Assembly: GCA_038851035.1 (NCBI GenBank)
Contig: JAWCLH010000011.1
Span: forward strand, 17,980-81,979
DNA length: 64,000 nt
Direction: 5' to 3'
DNA from: Thermoplasmata archaeon
GTDB taxonomy: Archaea; Thermoplasmatota; DTKX01; VGTL01
In this document: in pieces, positions 52,802-60,761 of the stretch
Layout of the letters: every line of letters starts with the position of its first letter
How positions within the stretch are numbered: position 1 is the stretch's first letter
Notes under the pieces: model-generated
Databases searched by the model: none
Told to the model about the DNA's origin: nothing
What the model saw: only the letters and a program-made list of their open reading frames with translations
Program-made: the position numbers and the translations under genes

Positions 52802-55800
52802 CTACCCTTCCGGCCTCCTCCATCCGTCGCCGTCCCAGACCAGGAAGTCATCGGCCCCCAGTTCCTCGTCCCGCGGCCGCTCAGGGGCCTCAGCGGCGCC
52901 GTCCCCCAACCGGCCTCCCGGGACGCCGTCCAGCACCTCTACGAGCTCGTCGTCGGGAGGACCCCGGGAACTCCCGTCCTCCTCCCTCTCAGGCCCCTCT
53001 TTTTCCCCCTCCGCCTCCTCCCTTCTCACCGTCCTAATTCTCCCCGAGAAGACCGCCTCCTCGGGGAACTCTTCCTCGGGCGGGACCACGGGGCCGGTTT
53101 CCTTGAGCAGGCGCCTGCGGTACCACTCCGCCAGAGCGACCGCCCCCGTGGCCACCAATACCATGACGAGCCAGCTCGGGCACAGCTCAGTGGCTCCGGC
53201 GGAGACCCTGTCTCGAATTCGGAACCCGACCTCCTGCGAGTCGCTCCCGCCGTTCCCATCGGAGACGCTGAAATTCACTTTGAACACCCCCGGGCTCCGG
53301 GGCACGAAGCGCACAAAGGCGCTGTCCCTCTCGCCCGGGACAGGCTGGATGGCGAAGAGCTCCGTGTCGGCGGAGAAGCTCAGGGGGTCGCCCTCGACGT
53401 CCGTCGCCCTGAGACCGATGAAAACGACCTTGCCCACATACGACACGACGTCTGGTATTGGCTCAAGCACCGGCGGGTCGTTGACCGGCTCCACTGTCAC
53501 GTTGATTAGGTTTCCGTCCACCCAGAGACGAGCGCGGTCCAGCGCCCTAAGCTGGACCCTCGCGCTGCCGAACCAATTCTCCGTCGGCGTGTAGAAGGAG
53601 AGCACGCTGCCCTCCAGAACCGCGTCCACTCCGCGCTCGTTCTCTTCATAAATGAGCTCGAAGGCGAGGGACCCATCGTCCCAGTCGTCCCAGAAGTAGT
53701 CCTCCAGGTCGATGGCGCCGATGAGATCCGTGTCCTCAGGGAAGCGGAAGTCCGGGATGGGCTCGAGGAGGACCGGCGGGAGGTTGATGATGTAGGTGAT
53801 GTTGATGTCCTGAATTCTGAGCTTTCCGTATGAATGGGCGGCGAGCCTGAGCGGGATGGTGACGTTGCCCTCCGACCTGCCTTGCCCCCCCCTCTCCCTG
53901 AGAATCGAGTTCAGGACTGCAGAGATGTTCTCGAAGCGCACGGTCAGGGAGTAGCGGATGCTTAGGTTTCCAACCAAAACCGTGCTCGGGTGGACCGAGC
54001 TGAGCCTGATGCTGAGGTCGCAGAGCTCGTTCCCCCAGTCGTCCCTCCACCGCTCCTGGGCCGCCAGAGCGCCCATGATGTCCTCAGAAAACATCGGCAC
54101 TAGCTCGTTCGTGGACTGGAGCTCCGAGGGGCCCCAGTCGGTCGTGCCGTCGTTCCCGGTGTCCACCTCCAGAACCACTGGCCTGAAGTCTATTTTGCGG
54201 ACGATGATGTCCCAGCTCTCCCTCCCGCCCGGAGGGGCCTTGTAGGGGTAGGCCCAGCCCACGTAGAGCCTGTCCCTGAAGACGGCTATGGTGGGCGAGT
54301 TGGCGTTGTCGTTCTCCTCGCCCGGTGTCAGCTCCATCCTCTCGCTCCAGCTGTATCCATCGTAGGCCCTGATGATGACGTCGCCGTAGGTGTTGTAGAC
54401 GTTCATCGTCTCGTTGGTCTCGACGGAGGTGTTGGTCCCGGTGACCCAGACGACGTAGAGCCTCCCGTCGTACTCGAGCAGCTCCTGGCCCATGTTGTCC
54501 TTCTCCTCGCCCGGCGGCGTGAGCTCGATCATCGGTCCCCACCGCTCCCCATCGTAGCCCCTGACCATTATGTCCAAATCGTGCAGGTTCGGGCTGCCGC
54601 GGACCCACGCCACCCAGAGCTCGTCCCTGCCCGTGGCGGGGTTCCGGTAGACGCAGCTCTTCGGAATCTCGTCGAGCTCGCGGTCAGGCTGGGGGATGAT
54701 GTTGTAGGCGTCGCTCCAGCGGAAACCGTCGAAGAAGCGGTAGAAGATGTCCACGGTGAAGCCGCTGGTGGCGTCGACGTCCATGTCCCAGAAAACATAT
54801 AACCTGTCCCTGTAGAGGACAGTGTTGAGGCTCCAGTCGATCTCCGTGCTCCAGCCCGGCGTGAGCTCGAATGTGCCGGTCCAGTCGGAGCCGTCATGGA
54901 CCCGGTAGACGATGTCCATGTCGTCGGTGTCGTGGATGCTGGCGAGCCGCGGATCCGTCGTCCTCCAGAAAACGAAGAGCCTATCGCGGTAGACCGCCAT
55001 CTGGGGCCAGTCGTTCATGTAGAGCAGCTCCGGCGGCGTCAGGCGCTCCGCCCTCCGCCAGCCGCTCCCGTCCCAGCAGCGGATGTAGACAATCGAGGGC
55101 GAGAAGACGCTCTCGCTCTTCGCCGCCGACCATGCGACGTAGATTCTGCCCCCGTACTCGATTATGGACGGCGAGTCGTCCTCGAGGATGTCGCCCCTCT
55201 GCGAGATCTCCTCGGGCTCGGACCAGCTCAGGCCGTCGAGGCTCCAGCTGACGACTATGTCGGAATCGGTCCCGTCGCTTATCTGCGGGTCCTTCGTCGC
55301 CCAGGCGCACCAGAGCCTGTCGCCGGCGGCGAGGAGGAAGGGCGTGGCCTCCTTCTCCGAGAACGTGGGCGGGGTGACGCTGACCGGGTCGCCCCAGAAG
55401 GGGGTGGGCCAGCCCCCAACGACCATCGAGGCCCCGGTAATTGAGGCGTTCGCGGGAAGCCTCGTGAGCAGGACTCTATTCTGGCCCGGGCCGAAGCTCA
55501 GGTTGTAGCCCTCCGATGCGGCGGAGCCGTCGTGGAAGAGGGTCTGGTGGCCCAGCGCGCCGTAGCCGAGGCCTTTGTAAGCCCACTCTATGGAGCCGTC
55601 AGCGCCAATGTCCAGCTCGGGCCCGAGGGGGAAGTCGGTGCCGCCGTCCGTGAACGGGAGTGGTGTCAGGGCCAGCGAGGCCGAGACCACCTCCGCGCTC
55701 GACGGGAATGTCAGGGCAGCGGAGTCGTTCGTGGCGCCCGGTTCGAGGGACACGACGAGCTCGCTCAAATTTCCGTCGAGCGATGTGATGCTGAAGACGG

Positions 55801-55957
55801 ACCTCGCCTCCGGGACCCTCGCCCCGGCGTCATGTGTCTGCAGGGGAAGGGCGAGGAGGAGGGCGGCCATGAGAACCGAGGCCCTCGCTCTCATGAGCGA
55901 GATTCTCGGCCCGCCCCCTCGCGGCCCACCCGCCAGAAGTCCCGGCTCCGGCATCAT
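52802..55957 (-). CDS. Giant membrane-anchored beta-propeller surface protein
   Basis: A 1051-residue protein. Signal peptide (ASVLMAALLLALPL) and a jelly-roll-like first 190 residues, then a sialidase-like propeller of repeated blades with the pattern 'Y..RLYV.W' and 'YDG..W' (PQMAVYRDRLFVFWR, CVYRNPATGRDELWVAWVR, LLEYDGRLYVVWVTG, TIAVFRDRLYVGWAY). A second jelly-roll and two cadherin-like domains (ILEPIPDVVSYVGKVVF) follow. A transmembrane helix (LCPSWLVMVLVATGAVALAEWY) and a 95-residue acidic cytoplasmic tail end it. Such a tail is unusual and may signal or bind cytosolic partners. Substrate unknown. Start 55957 or later Met possible. Confidence 0.85.
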   Translation of the reverse strand: MMPEPGLLAGGPRGGGPRISLMRARASVLMAALLLALPLQTHDAGARVPEARSVFSITSLDGNLSELVVSLEPGATNDSAALTFPSSAEVVSASLALTPLPFTDGGTDFPLGPELDIGADGSIEWAYKGLGYGALGHQTLFHDGSAASEGYNLSFGPGQNRVLLTRLPANASITGASMVVGGWPTPFWGDPVSVTPPTFSEKEATPFLLAAGDRLWCAWATKDPQISDGTDSDIVVSWSLDGLSWSEPEEISQRGDILEDDSPSIIEYGGRIYVAWSAAKSESVFSPSIVYIRCWDGSGWRRAERLTPPELLYMNDWPQMAVYRDRLFVFWRTTDPRLASIHDTDDMDIVYRVHDGSDWTGTFELTPGWSTEIDWSLNTVLYRDRLYVFWDMDVDATSGFTVDIFYRFFDGFRWSDAYNIIPQPDRELDEIPKSCVYRNPATGRDELWVAWVRGSPNLHDLDIMVRGYDGERWGPMIELTPPGEEKDNMGQELLEYDGRLYVVWVTGTNTSVETNETMNVYNTYGDVIIRAYDGYSWSERMELTPGEENDNANSPTIAVFRDRLYVGWAYPYKAPPGGRESWDIIVRKIDFRPVVLEVDTGNDGTTDWGPSELQSTNELVPMFSEDIMGALAAQERWRDDWGNELCDLSIRLSSVHPSTVLVGNLSIRYSLTVRFENISAVLNSILRERGGQGRSEGNVTIPLRLAAHSYGKLRIQDINITYIINLPPVLLEPIPDFRFPEDTDLIGAIDLEDYFWDDWDDGSLAFELIYEENERGVDAVLEGSVLSFYTPTENWFGSARVQLRALDRARLWVDGNLINVTVEPVNDPPVLEPIPDVVSYVGKVVFIGLRATDVEGDPLSFSADTELFAIQPVPGERDSAFVRFVPRSPGVFKVNFSVSDGNGGSDSQEVGFRIRDRVSAGATELCPSWLVMVLVATGAVALAEWYRRRLLKETGPVVPPEEEFPEEAVFSGRIRTVRREEAEGEKEGPEREEDGSSRGPPDDELVEVLDGVPGGRLGDGAAEAPERPRDEELGADDFLVWDGDGWRRPEG

Positions 55958-56250
55958 GCGATATTTTCATTGACCCGCCGCTTATTTAATAATTTTGATA
56001 CAAACAATGTGACCGTGAACGTGCGGGCTGCTCTTCTCGCCCCCCCGCGTCCCACAAGTCTATCGGCTCCGGAGCCGCCATCGAGTCGCCGGGTATGCTC
56101 TCTCTCCTGCCCCTCGGGATACCGGTCTGGAAAAACCATCGCGCAGGGAGGCTCGCGTCCCCTCCCCCATCCTCCAAAGCCGTGCGCCCTCCGCGGCAAG
56201 AGGCCAGCAAAACTTATCACCTCCGCTCCCGATTGAGGCCCGGTGGCCCC

Positions 56251-56916
56251 ATGCCCGCGAAGAAGAGGCGAGGGAAACCAGAGGCCCTCACGCCGTCGTT
56301 TGTTCTCGAGAGCCTTGAGAAGATGCACCCGGACGCGCGCATCGAGCTGCGCTTCTCGAACCCGCTCGAACTACTCGTCGCCACGATTCTCTCAGCCCAG
56401 TCCACCGACAAAAAGGTCAATGAAGTCACGGAGCGGCTCTTTAAAAAGTACAGAACAGCCGCCGACTACGCCTCCGCGGACCCGGAGACCTTCGAGCAGG
56501 AGATTCGCTCCACGGGCTTCTATCGCGCAAAGACGAGGCTCGTGCTTGGGGCGGCTAAAATGATTGTGGACGAGTTCGGGGGCGAGGTCCCGCGCACGAT
56601 GGAGGAGCTGACCAGACTGCCGGGTGTGGCGCGAAAGACCGCCAACATCGTTCTCTCCGGTGCCTTCGGGGTTTCCGAGGGTATCGCCGTGGATACGCAC
56701 GTGAGGCGGGTCGCGGCCCGGCTCGGCCTGACGAAGGAGAAGGACCCAATGAAAATCGAGAGGGACCTGATGGCCTTCTTCCCGCGCGAGAAATGGGGGA
56801 GGGCGACGAACCTACTCGTTTTCCTAGGCCGCTACACATGCAAAGCGAGGGCCCCGGACTGCGGACGCTGCCTCCTGAGCCCGCGCTGCCCCTCGTCCAC
56901 TGCCCGAGGTGGCTGA
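56251..56916 (+). CDS. nth: Endonuclease III (DNA glycosylase/AP lyase)
   Basis: A 221-residue HhH-GPD enzyme. Catalytic Lys is in LTRLPGVARKTANIV and Asp in GIAVDTHVRRVAAR. The [4Fe-4S] loop is C-x6-C-x2-C-x5-C (CKARAPDCGRCLLSPRC) at the C-terminus. It removes oxidised pyrimidines and cuts AP sites. ATG 56251 is chosen since upstream sequence is non-conserved and a TATA-like AAAACTTATC lies near 56210-56219. The next gene, a 3'-phosphoesterase, starts immediately after its stop, linking base excision with 3'-end cleaning. Confidence 0.96.
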   Translation: MPAKKRRGKPEALTPSFVLESLEKMHPDARIELRFSNPLELLVATILSAQSTDKKVNEVTERLFKKYRTAADYASADPETFEQEIRSTGFYRAKTRLVLGAAKMIVDEFGGEVPRTMEELTRLPGVARKTANIVLSGAFGVSEGIAVDTHVRRVAARLGLTKEKDPMKIERDLMAFFPREKWGRATNLLVFLGRYTCKARAPDCGRCLLSPRCPSSTARGG

Positions 56917-57540
56917 ATGACGGGAAGGAGAAAGGGAAGGCCCGGAGCGGCCGGAAAGCAGACCACGCTCGACACGGCCGTGGAGCGCGGGGCCGAGGGC
57001 ACCGAGGCAAAGCGGGAAAAGGAGAATCAGCGCGCAGCTGCGAAAAACTCTGAAGCTCCAAGGACTGGTCCGGGCGCCTCCGGAGGAGCCACCCCGACCC
57101 CCGAGCTCTCCTCCGATTTCGCACAGCGCTTCCGGGAGATGGAGGTGGACAGGGAGGCGATGAGGAACTACTACGTCATCCACGAGCACTCCTCGCGCAG
57201 ACTGCACTGGGACCTGCGGCTGGAGAGGGACGGCGTTCTGAAGAGCTGGGCGATTCCGAAGGAGCCGCCCTCGGAGCCTGGTGTGAAGAGGCTGGCGGTG
57301 GCCACCGAGGACCACCCCCTCGGCTACGGGACATTCGAGGGCGAGATTCCGCCCGGGAACTACGGGGCAGGAACTGTCAGAATTTGGGACAGCGGCAGGT
57401 ACGAACCCATCGAAATCGCCGAGGGGAAATGGGTCTTCAACCTGAGGGGCAGGAGGTTGGGGGGGAGGTACTGCCTCATCCGGCTCAAGCCCAGGCCGGG
57501 GGAGAGGCAGGAGAGCTGGCTCTTTTTCAAAACCGGGTAG
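56917..57540 (+). CDS. Stand-alone LigD-type DNA 3'-phosphoesterase
   Basis: A 207-residue protein. The PE domain starts near residue 80: YYVIHEHSSRRLHWDLRLERDGVLKSWAIPKEPP, with the metal- and phosphate-binding His/Asp pattern (H-x5-HxDLR), VATEDHPLGYGTFEGEIPPGNYGAG and VRIWDSGRYEP. Such domains remove 3'-phosphate or 3'-ribonucleoside ends, making ligatable 3'-OH. The first 75 residues are Arg/Lys/Ala-rich and disordered, perhaps DNA-binding. The start directly adjoins the Nth stop (TGAATG), so translation is coupled. No LigD ligase or polymerase domain is present. Confidence 0.93.
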   Translation: MTGRRKGRPGAAGKQTTLDTAVERGAEGTEAKREKENQRAAAKNSEAPRTGPGASGGATPTPELSSDFAQRFREMEVDREAMRNYYVIHEHSSRRLHWDLRLERDGVLKSWAIPKEPPSEPGVKRLAVATEDHPLGYGTFEGEIPPGNYGAGTVRIWDSGRYEPIEIAEGKWVFNLRGRRLGGRYCLIRLKPRPGERQESWLFFKTG

Positions 57541-57669
57541 CCCCGCGCAATCCCACCCCACGCAAATGGCCGCCGAATCCTCGCGGGAACGTGGGCCTAT
57601 CGGCCCGGCGAACCCCGGCCCCGCATTTCGTCAGCAGACCCCGCCAGAAAGGTCGCGGTCCGCACTCCT

Positions 57670-59145
57670 TCAGTAGGTTCTCGCAAGATAGGCCGCGGCC
57701 CCAGCCTCCCTGCCGCAAACGACGCACTTCCCGCTGTAGCTCTCTCCGCCGAAGAGGGTCCCGAGCATCCTGACGCCCAGCCTATCCTCGATTTCGCGGC
57801 CGCAGGGCTCGGAGCCGCACCAGCCCGCCCTGAGAATACCGGTTGGCGCCTCCTCGACGAGGTCTGTGATGTCCCTGATTCCGCGCCTCATCAGCTCCCT
57901 GGACCGCTCCAGGAGGTTCAGGGCGATGCGGTCCAGAAGGGCCCTCGACTCCTCCCCCACCCCGTCACGGGAAACGGCGAGCTTCTCGCGCGTGTCCCTC
58001 CTGACCAGAATCACCTGCCTCCTCTCGATGTCCCTCGGACCTAGCTCAATTCTCAGCGGGACGCCCCTCATCTCCCAGTAATAGTACTTCGCACCGGGCC
58101 TTATGTCGCGGTCGTCGAGGTGGGCGCGGAGGCCGCAGGACCTCAACTCCGCCGCCAGCTCCCGCGCGGCCTGAATCACCGGCTCTTTCATCTCCTTCGC
58201 CAGCACTGGCACAACGACCACCTGTACGGGTGCAATCGCGGGCGGGAGCACCAGGCCACCGTCGTCGCCGTGGACGCCGACCACCGCCCCCAAGAGCCTC
58301 TCGCTCATGCCGTAGGTGGTCTGGTGCACGTGGGGGTGCTCCCCGCTCTCGTCCTCGTAGGTTATGCCATAGGCCCTCGCAAAATTGTCCCTGTACTGAT
58401 GGATTGTCCCGATCTGCAGCGTTCGGCCATCGGGCATGAGCGTGTCGCAGGCGAGCGAGTAGTGCGCCCCGGGGAACTTGTCCCACTCGGGCCTCCTGAA
58501 GACCATGTAGTCCAGGCAGAGGCCCTCCGCCAGTCTTTTCATTATCTCGAGGTCCTGCGCAATCTGCCTCTCGGCGTCCTCGAAGTCCCTGTGGCACGTG
58601 TGGGCCTCGAAGAAGTGGAACTCCCTCATTCTTATGAATGCCCGGGTCTGCTTGGTGTCGAATCTGAAGGCATTCACTATCTGGAAGATTTTGAGAGGAA
58701 GGTCCGCGTGGCTCCGAATCCAGAGGGAGAGCACGGGGTACATCGCCGTTTCCGAGGTCGGCCTGAGGAGGAGCTTCACATCCAGCTCGCTCCCCCCGGC
58801 CCTGGTCACCCAGTAGACCTCGTCCTCGAAGCCCCGGATGTGCTCCGCCTCCTTCCTGAACTGGTCCTCAGGAATGAGGAGGGGGAAGCAGACCTCCTGA
58901 TGGCCCGTCTCCTCCATCATTGCGCGGATGGCCGAGTCGATTAGGCCCATCGCCCTCCAGCCGTAGGGCGTCCAGACATTAAGGCCCTTCACGGGGTACC
59001 TCTTGTCGCAGAGCCCCGCCCTCTCGACCACCTCGTTGTACCACTCGCTGAAGTCCTCGGCCTTCCTGTGGCGCAGGGGGGCCTCCTCGTCGTCGTCCGT
59101 CCCGCGAGCGCGCGGGGGCGCCTGCTCGCCGTTCTCGGGGCGCAT
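57670..59145 (-). CDS. proS: Prolyl-tRNA synthetase, archaeal/eukaryotic type
   Basis: A 491-residue class II synthetase. Motifs: PYGWRAMGLID, RPTSETAMYPVLSLWIRSHADLP (motif 2 region FRFDTKQTRAFIRMREFHFFEAHT) and the motif 3 region, the anticodon domain (VVVPVLAKEMKEPV) and the C-terminal zinc-type Cys set (CGSEPCG, CVVCGRE) ending in the Tyr carboxylate (YLARTY) typical of this ProRS form. The start ATG at 59145 has GGAGG 4 nt upstream; an earlier ATG at 59208 lies at a TATA element. Divergent from rmuC. Confidence 0.96.
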   Translation of the reverse strand: MRPENGEQAPPRARGTDDDEEAPLRHRKAEDFSEWYNEVVERAGLCDKRYPVKGLNVWTPYGWRAMGLIDSAIRAMMEETGHQEVCFPLLIPEDQFRKEAEHIRGFEDEVYWVTRAGGSELDVKLLLRPTSETAMYPVLSLWIRSHADLPLKIFQIVNAFRFDTKQTRAFIRMREFHFFEAHTCHRDFEDAERQIAQDLEIMKRLAEGLCLDYMVFRRPEWDKFPGAHYSLACDTLMPDGRTLQIGTIHQYRDNFARAYGITYEDESGEHPHVHQTTYGMSERLLGAVVGVHGDDGGLVLPPAIAPVQVVVVPVLAKEMKEPVIQAARELAAELRSCGLRAHLDDRDIRPGAKYYYWEMRGVPLRIELGPRDIERRQVILVRRDTREKLAVSRDGVGEESRALLDRIALNLLERSRELMRRGIRDITDLVEEAPTGILRAGWCGSEPCGREIEDRLGVRMLGTLFGGESYSGKCVVCGREAGAAAYLARTY

Positions 59146-59261
59146 GCTACCTCCATCCGCAAGAGGGGGGCGAATTAAAACGGTTTCGGTGGGCCATTTC
59201 GAGACCATAAATAAAAAATAGCCCCGGAATCAATCAAAGAACGGGTCCGGGTCGGGTTGCG

Positions 59262-60416
59262 ATGATTGAGGTGCTGCTTCTGCTGATCGGGCTGGTTGCG
59301 GGCTTCGCGGCGGGCTTCTTTTTCGCGCGCCTCAGGATGTACCAGTCCGTGGACCTGTCAACCCAGAGCTATGCGCTGAGCGGTCTCTCGGCCCAGATCG
59401 CGGAGATGAAGGCGCGCTTTGTCGAAATCGAGAGATCCCGCGAGAGGCTGGACGCGGAGAGGCAGAGATTTGAGCAGGAGCGCGAGAGGAGGTTCGGCGA
59501 GTTTGTAGGAAACATCCACCGGCTGTTTCAGGAGATGTCCGAGAAGAGTGCCCAGACTGACGCCGAGAAGGAGAAGCGAATTCGGGACCTCATGGAGCAC
59601 AACAGGAGGTTCTTTGAGGAGCAGAAGCTCGCCACCGAGAGATTCCTCATGGAGCAGGGGCGCTCGAGGGAGGAAATCGAAAGGAGGCGCGACGCCCAGA
59701 TCGCCGACATGAACAGGATGATTGAGACATTCACGAAAGCGGTGGCCGGGACCAAGAGCAGGGGCATGGTGGGCGAGGAGCTCCTGAAAGAGGCCCTGAG
59801 GGAGTCGATTGTGGCGGGCGTGGTCAGGTGCAACCTCCAGACCGAGGGCGGGCCGGTCGAGTTCGCCTGGTGCCTGGGGGACGGGATGCACATCCCGATC
59901 GACTCCAAGCTCCCCGATGTATTCGAGCTCCTCGAGGCTTACCGGAGCGCCGGGCCCGACGAGCAGAGAGATATAAAGAGAGAGATAATAAATAAAGTGA
60001 GGGGCGAGATAGAGAAGGTACGGAAGTACCAAAACACGCCCAACACGATTGACTCCTGCATCCTTGTCGTGCCGGAGGGTGTGCTCGAGCTGGCGCCGGA
60101 GCTGGTCGGCATAGGGAGGGCGGAAGGAGTGTATGTGTGCACATACAGGGAAGTCTTCCCGGTGGCGCACCTCCTTCAGGAGAGGTATATAAGGATGAGG
60201 GAGGAGGGAGAGGCGGGGGAGTACAGGAGGGCTCTCGAGGCGATGGGTCAGATGCTGGACAAAATAGGCGGAAAGGTGGACACAATCGAGAGAGGCCTCA
60301 CCATAATAAAAAATGCAAGTGAGACTATGAGGGACGAGATAGCCCTCGCCAGAAGGCAGGGGGCGCTGGCGCGGGCGGACAAGGTTGCTAAAGGAGGGGG
60401 AGAGGATGAGGAATGA
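59262..60416 (+). CDS. rmuC: RmuC-family DNA recombination protein
   Basis: A 384-residue protein. An N-terminal transmembrane helix (VLLLLIGLVAGFAAGFFFA) is followed by a long coiled coil (residues 40-160, many Arg/Glu/Gln) and the RmuC domain: SRGMVGEELLKEALRESI, FAWCLGDGMHIPIDSKLPD, LVVPEGVLELAPELVG and HLLQERYIRM. RmuC has a restriction-endonuclease-like core with Asp/Lys (IDSK) and limits inversions and genome instability in bacteria. Its 3' end overlaps a 47-residue frame with a strong ribosome-binding site. Confidence 0.93.
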   Translation: MIEVLLLLIGLVAGFAAGFFFARLRMYQSVDLSTQSYALSGLSAQIAEMKARFVEIERSRERLDAERQRFEQERERRFGEFVGNIHRLFQEMSEKSAQTDAEKEKRIRDLMEHNRRFFEEQKLATERFLMEQGRSREEIERRRDAQIADMNRMIETFTKAVAGTKSRGMVGEELLKEALRESIVAGVVRCNLQTEGGPVEFAWCLGDGMHIPIDSKLPDVFELLEAYRSAGPDEQRDIKREIINKVRGEIEKVRKYQNTPNTIDSCILVVPEGVLELAPELVGIGRAEGVYVCTYREVFPVAHLLQERYIRMREEGEAGEYRRALEAMGQMLDKIGGKVDTIERGLTIIKNASETMRDEIALARRQGALARADKVAKGGGEDEE

Positions 60417-60549
60417 AGGAGACGGGGGGCCACCGGACGCCGAGAAGGAGGTGGTGTCATGGCCTCGGTGGAACGGTTCCCGTGGGCCGGTGAAACCGCG
60501 ATACGTCCGCGAGCTTGATCCCGGTCAAATCATCACGGGGGCCGAGTGA
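60406..60549 (+). CDS. 47-residue microprotein overlapping rmuC
   Basis: A short frame starting at ATG 60406, 11 nt before the rmuC stop ends, with GGAGGGGG (60393-60400) 5 nt upstream, a near-ideal Shine-Dalgarno. The sequence MRNEGDGGPPDAEKE... has a basic, Trp-containing middle (SWPRWNGSRGPVKPRYVREL) and a patterned end DPGQIITGAE. No family recognised. The overlap suggests translational coupling with rmuC. It could be real or a chance frame; the SD is the main support. Confidence 0.45.
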   Translation: MRNEGDGGPPDAEKEVVSWPRWNGSRGPVKPRYVRELDPGQIITGAE

Positions 60550-60575
60550 GAGAGCTCTATTTTAAAAAAGAATGG

Positions 60576-60610
60576 CTGTTCATTTTAATGAACAGTGATA
60601 TATATATCTG
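60576..60610 (+). promoter_or_regulatory. 20-bp palindrome abutting a TATA element (ATPase promoter)
   Basis: CTGTTCATT-TT-AATGAACAG (60576-60595), arms of nine perfect pairs, directly precedes GTGATATATATATC (60596-60608). The TATA centre lies 26-27 nt upstream of the ATG at 60630. The palindrome overlaps the BRE position, so a dimeric regulator would control access of TFB. Confidence 0.6.
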
Positions 60611-60629
60611 TAGGCTATAATGAATAGTA

Positions 60630-60761
60630 ATGAAATCCGGCATCTCGATGAATGCAGGCGCGCTTGTCAGAAGGCAGCTGTCCCTGATGCCGGAAATCGC
60701 ACCGCGTCTCACCGCCTCAGCCGACGGTAAGCCCTTCACATAGCGCTTTGTTCTCGACAGG
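60630..60761 (+). other. 5' segment of the ATPase frame ending in an in-frame amber codon
   Basis: From the leaderless ATG at 60630, 37 codons (MKSGISMNAGALVRRQLSLM...) run in the same frame as the ATPase, then TAG at 60741-60743, then RFVLDRV and the GTG at 60762. The segment reads as a normal N-terminus for AAA_14-type ATPases (RRQLSLMPEI...). Either a nonsense mutation or real N-terminal truncation. Confidence 0.55.

Noticed and set aside
60741..60743. In-frame TAG as pyrrolysine codon (also TAGs in the 24-25 kb region)
   Set aside because: TAG is used as the normal stop of several intact genes here (7950-8405, polyprenyl synthase, CDF transporter, KhtU-like gene, DUF2070). TAG is not depleted, and the 24-25 kb region also has TGA and frameshifts, so decay explains it better.
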